Assembly: GCA_945643635.1 (NCBI GenBank)
Contig: CALZFC010000354.1
Coordinates: 2,865,501 to 2,929,500 of the forward strand
Origin: Allodiplogaster sudhausi
Lineage: Eukaryota; Nematoda; Chromadorea; Rhabditida; Diplogasteridae
Direction: 5' to 3'
Length of the DNA stretch: 64,000 nucleotides
Shown: positions 33,401 to 42,400 of the stretch, in pieces
How positions within the stretch are numbered: position 1 is the stretch's first letter
Layout: each line of letters starts with the position of its first letter
Program-made: the position numbers and the translations under genes
Notes under the pieces: generated by a model
Database searches by the model: none
What the model was told of the DNA's origin: nothing
What the model saw: the letters and a program-made list of their open reading frames with translations, nothing else

Positions 33401-36400
33401 GCCTTGGTAGTGAGAGCATCCACTTGCCCATTCTTCACAACTGCATTGAGGGCCACAGAGGTCTCCAGATTCGCTACGCAGGGCGTTTCCAGGACATTCT
33501 CGGGACAAGTGACAGAGTGAGCCGTCGGGCTTCTTGAAGGCAGCAACACCGTACTCCTGGCACTCTTCCAAGAAGTAGAGTTGTGATCCGAGTGGTGCCT
33601 TGTCGTTAGGGCATCGGCTAGCGAGTGTTCCATTTCCAAAGATCAGGATGAGAAACATGCTCGCCACAGCTTGTTTCGCGATTGACCTGAGGTTATAGCG
33701 TCGTTGAATCGTGTTCTTGCTCGTTCCTTCTGGTTGATTCTTTTCTTTTGCCCTTTTGTCAACTGCATCGGCGGCATCAACCGTCGTATCGGTTGCCTCT
33801 TCTGTAACTTCTGCTGGCAGCGTATCTCCTTCTCCTTCAAGTGCGAGAAGATGCGTGACGCTTCGCTTCAACTCACGCCCGTTTTTCATTTTCACTGTAG
33901 CTGTGCGGATGTTTCCGTCTGTTCCTTCGTGTAGTTTGACGATTCTTCCGAGTGGCCAGTCGTCTCTCTTCTTGAGTTCATCGACGACTATCACGACTTC
34001 GCCAATCGTTGGAGCTCTGTTGGTTCGACTACGATTCTGCTTCATGAATTGTTGATGCCGTTCTCGCAATGCAGGGATATAATGCCGGGTCCAGATGTCC
34101 CAGAACTTTTCGAGTAGTTCATTCGTCGCTTCCCATGCTTCTAGTAGTTTGTGTTTCGGTTGGTCCTCGTCGTAGTCATCGAATTCGAAGGAGTGCAGCG
34201 TCGTGTTCACCAGAGGCTGCAGAAGATCTTGTGGGCGAAGGACTTCACCGTCGTCACCCGTTTGAATGAGTGGGCGATTGTTGAGAATGGCTTCAATTCC
34301 TGCCATCAGAGTTTGGAGTTCATCTGCTTCGATCTTCTTCTTGCCGGCTGTGCAGCGGAGGCATACTTTCACTTCCTTCACCATCCTCTCATAGAACCCA
34401 CCCTGCCAAGGCGATCTCGGAGGAATGAATTGCCATTTCAGGTCTCCGAGGGCCTCAGCGCACGCTTTCTGGGCGAGTGTGAAGCAGGTGGCATTGTCCG
34501 TGATGATCTTCACAGGTTTCCCTCGTCTTGCGATGAATCGCTTGATTGCGTTGATGGCACTTGCTGCAGACAGATCATTGACTACTTCCAGGTGAATTGC
34601 ACGAGTCGCGGTGCACGTGAAGAGTGCCACCCATTGCGATAGTGGTTGACCATTTCTGATGGTTGAGAGAGGGCCGAAGTAGTCGAGTCCAGTGGAGGAG
34701 AAAGCGGGCGAACGGATGACTCTTTCCGGAGGCAGTGGAGCCATCTGTGGAGCAGCAAAAGGGGTCGCCTTTCGCTTTCGACAGCTATTGCATGAGCTGA
34801 TCACGCTCGCCGTCAACTGCTTTGCTCGGTTGATCCAGAAGTTCTGTCGGAGAGTTGCGACCGTATTTGCAGAGTTGCTGTGTGCACTGCGCACGTGTGC
34901 GTCGAGAATGAGGACTCGCGCCAAGGGTGACTTCGCGTTAACAAACCACGGGTGGCGTGTTCTCGCTGGCAGTTCGCAATTGCCGAGGCGACCTTGGCAC
35001 GTCCAGATTCCATCTTTCTCTTGAAGGTCTAGATTTGCTTTCAAATCTTTTTCTGGGGGATGCTCGTAAGCGCATTGCATGAGAAGGAGGCGAAGAGCGT
35101 TGTTTCGCTCTATCAGCACTCGGAGTTGCTGAGGTTGTCGCGACTTGAAGCCATCTTGTCTGGGGAGACTTGTTAATAGTCTTCATCATGAGAGCTGCGA
35201 AGCGGATGACTTGAGAAGTGGCATTGAGGAGCCTGCTGAGGTTGCTGAACCTTTCCGTGTTGATTGAGATAGGCGACAGCTTCAGTTTGGAGGTGCTCGA
35301 TGTGACGGCAGCTGTCTGGAGATGGATCTCTTCATCATTCTGGTTGTCTTCTTCGGATCCATTGACAGGAGGTGCTTCTGTCCATTTGGATTCCTCCTTT
35401 GTGAGCCATCTTGGTCCATTCCACCAGAGTTGAGATGTCTGGAGCTCGTCGAAAGGGACTCCTCGAGATGCGATGTCTGCGGGATTTTCTTTGGTCGGCA
35501 CGAATCTCATTTGCTCGATTTTCTCTTCTAGAATTGAGTTCACTCGGTTTCCGACGTAACGAGGCAGCTTTTCCAGCTTTTCGTTCTTCAGCCACGCGAG
35601 CACACATCGGCTGTCTGTCCAAAGGATCGTTCGCTTCGGCTGGATTCTGAGCTCCTTTTTTGTGAAGGATAGAAGTTTGGCTCCAATCTGTGCTGCCGTT
35701 AGTTCCAAACGGGGAATCGTGACCTTCTCTTCCTTGTCCTTTTCTGAGGATGGGACAACTCTGGATTTTGCAAGCACAGGCACTACGTGAATTCCACCTT
35801 CTGTCGTAGTTCGGAGATAAACTACTACTCCGAGGCCATTACCACTGGCATCGCAGAAGGAGTGAAGTTCTGTGGAGCTGTTGACGATTATTTGCCTTTT
35901 GATGGACATCTGGCGTTCCAGGAGTTCTCCTGAGATCTGTTGCCATTCAAGTTGGTCTTCGCCGTCCAGTGCTGTTTTCCAGTCGTATTTTTTGCTGATC
36001 TTCTGTAAGAATAGTCGAGCAGGAAGGACTGCAGGACTGATGAGGCCTAGCGGGTCGAAACCGGCAGCAAGTTCAGCGCTCACTGTCGTTTTCGTCTGTA
36101 CTTCACCTCTCTTTTGGCCGGTCTTGATCGAGAGAAGATCCTTTTCAGTGTTCCATATGAGACCTAAGAACTTCGTTATTTTCTCTGTCGGCTCGTCTGC
36201 GAACTCTTCGTGGATTGTAGCATTATTGCTTGTGAATTCGCGCAATGTCATTTGTGCTGAAGCTAGCAGTTCCTTCGCCTCGATGCATTTCCGTCTTGCT
36301 TCCTCCTCACTGTCTGCACACATCATGAAGTTGTCAGCATAAATGCTGTTCTTGAGTTCTTCTGCGAGTTGGCAGTTCTGTTTGCTCAGGTGATGATCGA

Positions 36401-39400
36401 CGGACGCTGCTAACAAAAAGGGCGAGGCGATGACGCCAAAGAGGACCCGCTTGAAGCGGTACTCGACTATGTTTTCTTCAGTGACGCACTCGAGTGGGTT
36501 ACGGAGCCAGAGAAAGCGAGTGGCATCTCGATCCCTTTCGATCAGACCGAGCTGCAGGAAGGCCTTCTTGATGTCTGCTGTGATGATGAACTGGTAGCAG
36601 CGCATTCTTAGGAGCATTCCAACGAGATTGGAAATCATCTTGGGGCCGGAATAGATCATGTCGTTCAGTGATCTTCCCTTTGGTCCACATGAAGCATCAT
36701 AGACAATCCGAAGCTTGGTTGTCTTCTTGGCTGGATTGTACACTCCGTGGTGCGGCAAGTAGTGAATGGGTCGTCCGTCAGAAGGAGGTTCCTTGGGCGC
36801 CTCCTCAATGACGTCGGAGCGGAGTTGTTCTTTGATGACTTCGTCGTACATCTCGAGGCGTGCTTGCTCAGTGAGGTTCTTCACGGTAGATTTGAGCCTT
36901 CCGAAGCATATTCCTCGATTTGTTGGGAGATTCGGGTGCTTCTATTTCCACGGCCATCCAACATAGATACGGCCTTCTTCTCCGGGCTCAGTCGAGATTG
37001 TCACGCTGTCTTCGAACAGCTTCACAGCGGTTTCGTCGTCCTTTTCGAAAGGGCTGTCTGTGATGCCCAGACAATCTAGAGAATGCATGGCCTTGAGAAT
37101 TTCTTCTTTCACCTTGTCTTCTTTCGCGATGGCAATGGTGATTGTATCATCTTGGAACGCTGCTGCTACTACTGCAGATCCAGTTGCGATGTGTCCAAGA
37201 GTTGTGTCGATCAAAGACAAGCCGGAAGGGAGGGTTTTGTCTTTGTGACGAATGATCGACCAGAAGTAATCTGATCCGATTAGGAGAGTTGGCTTCATGT
37301 ACACTCCTTTAGGTTGCTGCTGTTGGAACTGTTGCTCCGTGATTGCGCGCACTGCTCCAACGATTGTCGGAGTGCTCTTGACGGTCATCTCAAGAATAGA
37401 GCCGTCTTCTTGCCGAAGGCCAATCGAGAAGACCTTGCTCTCGATTATCCTCTCTTCATCTGCTGCGAAGGTAGTCATCTTCAGGATGGTTGTCCGTTTC
37501 GGCTGCAGTTGAAGAGTTCCTGCTAAGTCATCTGAGATGAAGCTTCCTTGGCTGCCAGAGTCAAGGAATGCAGTTGCTTCATGTTCCTCTCCAGTTTCGA
37601 GGTTGATCAGAGTGACTGGTGTTGTCAGAAGGACCACATCCTTCTCCGTTTCAGCGGCGCATGCTGTCGTTGTTCGTGAGGGGGCCTGCCACGCGGGACT
37701 TCTTGGTTGCTGTGCCTTGCTTGAGATGCAGAGGCTGGTGTGGTGGAGTTGATCTCCACAGTTGAGGCATCAGAATCTGCTCGTGCATTTGTCCGACGAA
37801 TGTCTGTTGCTTAAGCAGCGTAGACATAGCTTCTTTGCTTTGGCTTGTTCCTTCCGTTCTCTCATCGTTCGGAATTTGTTGCAAGAAGCTGCATGATGAT
37901 CTTCGGATTCGCACAGCCGGCATATTCTTTTCCATGCAGTCTGTTTGGCTTTCGAGTACGATCCTGGTTTCCATTCCTTCGTTTGAGGGATAGCAGCAAC
38001 GGACATTTTCACTCTCAACTGATCCTCTATCTCTGTGACAGCTCGTCTATCCCGAACTTCTTCGAGGCAAAAGCTGAGCATTCCCATCACGGTCCATTCT
38101 TCATTCCTCACAGCTGCTCTCCTTTTCTCTCTGATGCACGCAGTCAGCAGCCAGGAAGGGAGGCGTTCTTGAATTGTTAAGACCATCTGCTCATGTTCGA
38201 TGTCCGCTCCTGTCTCCGTGAGTTGACGGCATAGCTTCGTAAGCTCGCGAATGACGACTCTTGCTCCCGAAATTGATTCGTCCGGTTTCTTGACTCTGCG
38301 GATCAATGCGTGTAATCGTGTCCGGTTGACTGTCATGTCGCCGAATTCCTCTTCAAGTGTTGCTAACACATCAGAGTATGCACCGTTCACGACAGAATAT
38401 CCCGCAATGACGTCTTTCGCTGGACCCGTAATCGCTGACATGAGATATCTCAGCTTTTCAATCTCGGGTATCGGTTGCGAGTCGATGGTTGAACGGAAAA
38501 GCTGTATGAAGCTCCTCCAGTCATTCATGTTTCCATCGAATTGGGGGATTTGCAATAGTGGGAGACGGGGGATGCGCGAGTCTTGATTATGGTCCGTGTG
38601 ATAATGCCTTGCAAAGACTGACCGGGGAGGAGCAGTTGCTTGATTGCCTTGTGTTGCTTGTTCGCCGGAAGCATTGTCACTTAAGCTGGCTACCGAGCCT
38701 TGACTTTGGATTTGTTTGGCGGATGAGAGTAGAGTACGCTCGTTGGTTTTGAGGAGCTGCATCGTCTCTAGCGCCCTGTCTAGAATTGCTGTGACGCCGT
38801 CATCACCTGCTTCTTTCTTGGCTTTTGCATCGTTTTGAATGACTTGTTGATCTTTTGAGAGACGGTCAATAAATTCATCCCAAGATGTCATTGCTGACAA
38901 GAGCTGTTCACGTAGAACTTGTATCGAAGCGAGTGAAGAAGTTGTTACCTTTGCGAGAGAGTCGATCTCTGACTGACTGATTGAATCGTTGTCGAAGTCG
39001 ATTGCCTCTGCATCGTTGAGTTTCTTTTTGAGTTTTTGCAGCAGCGAGTCCACGTTGGACAAGATTGTTTTTGACATTGCTGGAACAGCTGTGTCTCTGA
39101 CTTGGCGCTCCAGGATTCACGCGTGCCGACGCACCAGTTGTTGTGAGCAAGCCTTTATTGTCCCTCAAACTTGGGTAATTAAACCTAATCTTAATCGAGA
39201 ACCGAAAAGGAGAATAGAAAGGAAATGAACAACTGAGTCATTACATTTACTTAAATAGCTCCATGCTTGCCGAACGATATTCTAGACATTAGATAGAGAA
39301 TGTGTATTCGAGAGGCATGAGCGACGAAAGGAAAACGTGTCATCGGGAAAAGGAAAAGAAACTGTCTATTAGATTACTAATCGAGAAAACGGAATTCCTT

Positions 39401-42400
39401 CCCAACTTATCAAAATAGAGGAGGAGAGCAGGGCCAGAAAAGAGGATGATTCATTCGGGATGGGAGAAATGAATTTCATTTCGGCACTTGCCGACAATTA
39501 CATACTTCTGGATCAATCTCAATAATGCTCTTTAAGCATGTGATTATTGATTTAAAAAATCCGGTTTTATGTTGTGGCACCACGACTAAACGGATTGTGG
39601 TATATTCCCGCCAAAACTCAAATATTTTATTGATCTCAAAGTGACTTGAGAACATGAAAATACGGTATTTTCGAAATATTCAAATGAATGGCTTGCCTGC
39701 GCAAAGCCGACAAAGAAGAGTTGTTCGTTGGTGAGCTGATCGACGAGCGGCATGCGAGGTTCGGCGCCGAGCGTCTGGAGATGATTGCGGTAGGCCTGCA
39801 GAAACGATTTCAGATGAAATTCTAAAGCTATTAATATTGAACTGATTAGTCACATCTGTAGGATTAGGCTTTAAAATTCAAAGTTCAAAGTGAACTCGAA
39901 GAGATTGCTTGATGCTGCCGTTGTCTGCGATGTTTTCACTCAGCGTAAAAATTCCGTTCACGTTCAGATCGACTTGGTCGAACTGTGATAGGCAATTTTA
40001 AAAAACTGCCATAATTATCTCTTCTGAAGATATAAAATCAACGGACATGTTCCGCGGAGTACTGATTGACGAAGCACTCCGCACGTTTAAAAAACTTGTT
40101 TCTGGTCGCCGGCTCCCACCAGTCGGCACCAAAGTTGCCGGCGCCACCAAAGTTACGGCCTTACAACAAGAGGGCTATTTTTCTTTTATAATAATAAATG
40201 TAATAATAATTATATTCCGATTAAATTAATGATCTTTTTGATAAGACAAACTTTTTAAAAACATATGAAATTGTCTGTCTCTCACCAATATTGTCGAATC
40301 CATGCGTAAGCTCGTGCCCGATGAGCATTCCGATGGTGCCATAATTGATTGCGAGTGGAAAGCTGTGGCAGAAGAAAGGCGGCTGCAGGATCGCCGCAGG
40401 GAAACCTGACGATCGGTAAGGGCTTGTGGAAAATTTGTCGATATATGTAAAAGTTTTAATATAATTTTATTAAATTTACTTGTAATAACAGCTTAGTAAG
40501 TGCGGGTGGAAAGTAACGCTCTAGAAAACTTTCTTTTCTCAGTCTACAACAATATATACAGAAAAAGAAACGAGATATATGTAATTGTACAAGCCGTCGG
40601 CTGACAGATGCTGTTGCGGAATGGATCGTAGTAAGCGTTGACATCAGTAGGACTTCGGTCGAACTCGACCGGCTTGAGAAGGCGGCCAAGTTCAAAGTTT
40701 GCTTTCCACTGGAGAACCTTGGCCATCCCCTCGGCGTACGAGTCCGTTGGTAGGACATCCAACTGGATTTCTGATCCCGAATTTTCAGCACATATGTAGA
40801 TATATTATTTACCGCTTCATAGAAGTTGTCCAGCCTCTCGTCATCCAAAATCCAGTCGGGATAGCCAATCTTGCGGATTACGGAGTCGAGCTTGTGCAGT
40901 GCTTGCTTAATGAAGTTGAACGATTCTAATTGTTTGATCGTTCTGAGTGCAGATAGTATTGCTAGGCCGCACTCTCCGGATGAACTATTTAGCCTGTGAA
41001 TGTCTGACATTTCTCGTGCTGTTGTCCATCCAGCTGTTGCCTTCGATGGACCCGCGGAAAGCTTCGCTGATCTCCTCGATCATCGCCTCGGTCGCCGCTT
41101 TTGCGTCCTCAAGCAAAGAGTCGTACTGCTTGAGGAGCTGCGGCGGACCATGACCACGACCACATATTGCAAAGGGATATAAAGTATCTACTGTCCGTAC
41201 TTTCACCTCCATATCCGTACTTACATACATATATGTATGCATGTTAGAGGGACATCTCTCCGTATGCGCAATTAAGCTCCGCCCAAAAATTTATCGGATT
41301 CTTTTTCTGTGTGAGCACCTCCTTGAAGTGCTTCTCGACGTAAACAGAGCTGCACTTCAAGGAGGTGCTCTTTACTTGAGAAGCTGAACCTCACCGACGC
41401 ACTTCTTAAATCGCTCCACAGGCGCCTCCTTGCCGTCTACGATCTTGTGCATACGCTGCAAATAGCGATATTCATATATATATATTTTCAAGGTGTTTTT
41501 TTTAAATATTGAACACTTGCAAAGAATCGGAACAATTCTAATTTCACGCATGCCTGTTTAATCTCACCATATCTCGAGTCGAACTCCGATTCGTAGGTCT
41601 TCACGTATGCGAGAAAGATGTAGTTGGCCAGGACACGTGAGTCTGTTTCCCTGAAGGCTTCCAGTCACAGTTTGAACTAACGTTCTTTAATCTCTTTCAT
41701 ACGTATCGCGACACATTTGACAGTAAAAGACTGTATCGAAATTGTAGGAATGTATGCATTTTTGAGGATTTTAAGATCTACTAAATATACTCTGTAAATG
41801 AAAGTTAGCTAACTGACAGGATTGTTGACACAAGAAGGCTAACTGTCAGGAGTTTGCCCGAAAGAAGGCTTTCTGACAGGATTGCACACACCGGAAAGGC
41901 TAACTGGTAGGATTGCAAAAAGTGGAAGGGTAATTGGCAGGAGTTCCTCTTGGAAGGGATATCAGTAGGTTTTGGAATTCTAATTAACCTAGTGCGACGC
42001 GATCGCGGTAGTGGTTATCACGGGAGCGATTATTTCGTGGTAGTTGCTGTTGCTTTTGATAGAATGTTCTCCTTGCCGTGCACGTTCTCATTACCATGCA
42101 TTTTGCGCCTAATTAGATGCCTATTTCGCTTTAGACTGATGGTGAGAGCAATTATACAGGCACGCTTCGCGCAGCGTTACACCTTGCTGCTCAGTTAGCT
42201 CTGCGAAGAGCTCCTCGCACTCCTTGTCATCGCTCCATCTCGAGTCGCTGTCGGTTTGTCGCCTCGCCTCTTCCTCCAGCGAAGCTATCGGTTAATGAAA
42301 CGTAATGCACCTTGAACAAATTTGGGGATCATTGTACTTTGAATGTGATTCAGTGGTTCTCATTAACTTTGCGCTTGCTATTTTCGGCCAATTATGTGCT

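Larger units (their letters stand above)
30599..39496 (-). mobile_element. BEL/Pao LTR retrotransposon with envelope-like gene
   Basis: The 8.9-kb minus-strand element is bounded by two 358-bp LTRs (TGTTGTGAGC...GCCGACA on plus) and 5-bp ATTAC duplications. Coding order on the minus strand is gag, protease, reverse transcriptase, RNase H, integrase, envelope. A primer-binding site follows the 5' LTR. The LTRs appear identical on reading, implying very recent insertion. The coding region is nonetheless broken by two in-frame stops and one frameshift. The envelope-like C-terminal part resembles phlebovirus-type glycoproteins, as reported for nematode BEL elements (Cer7, Tas), so it descends from a potentially enveloped retrovirus-like element. 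It lies inside the neprilysin gene in the same orientation. Confidence 0.92.

Noticed and set aside
33340..34642. Numerous plus-strand frames across the BEL element
   Set aside because: Shadows of the long minus-strand integrase/envelope frame.
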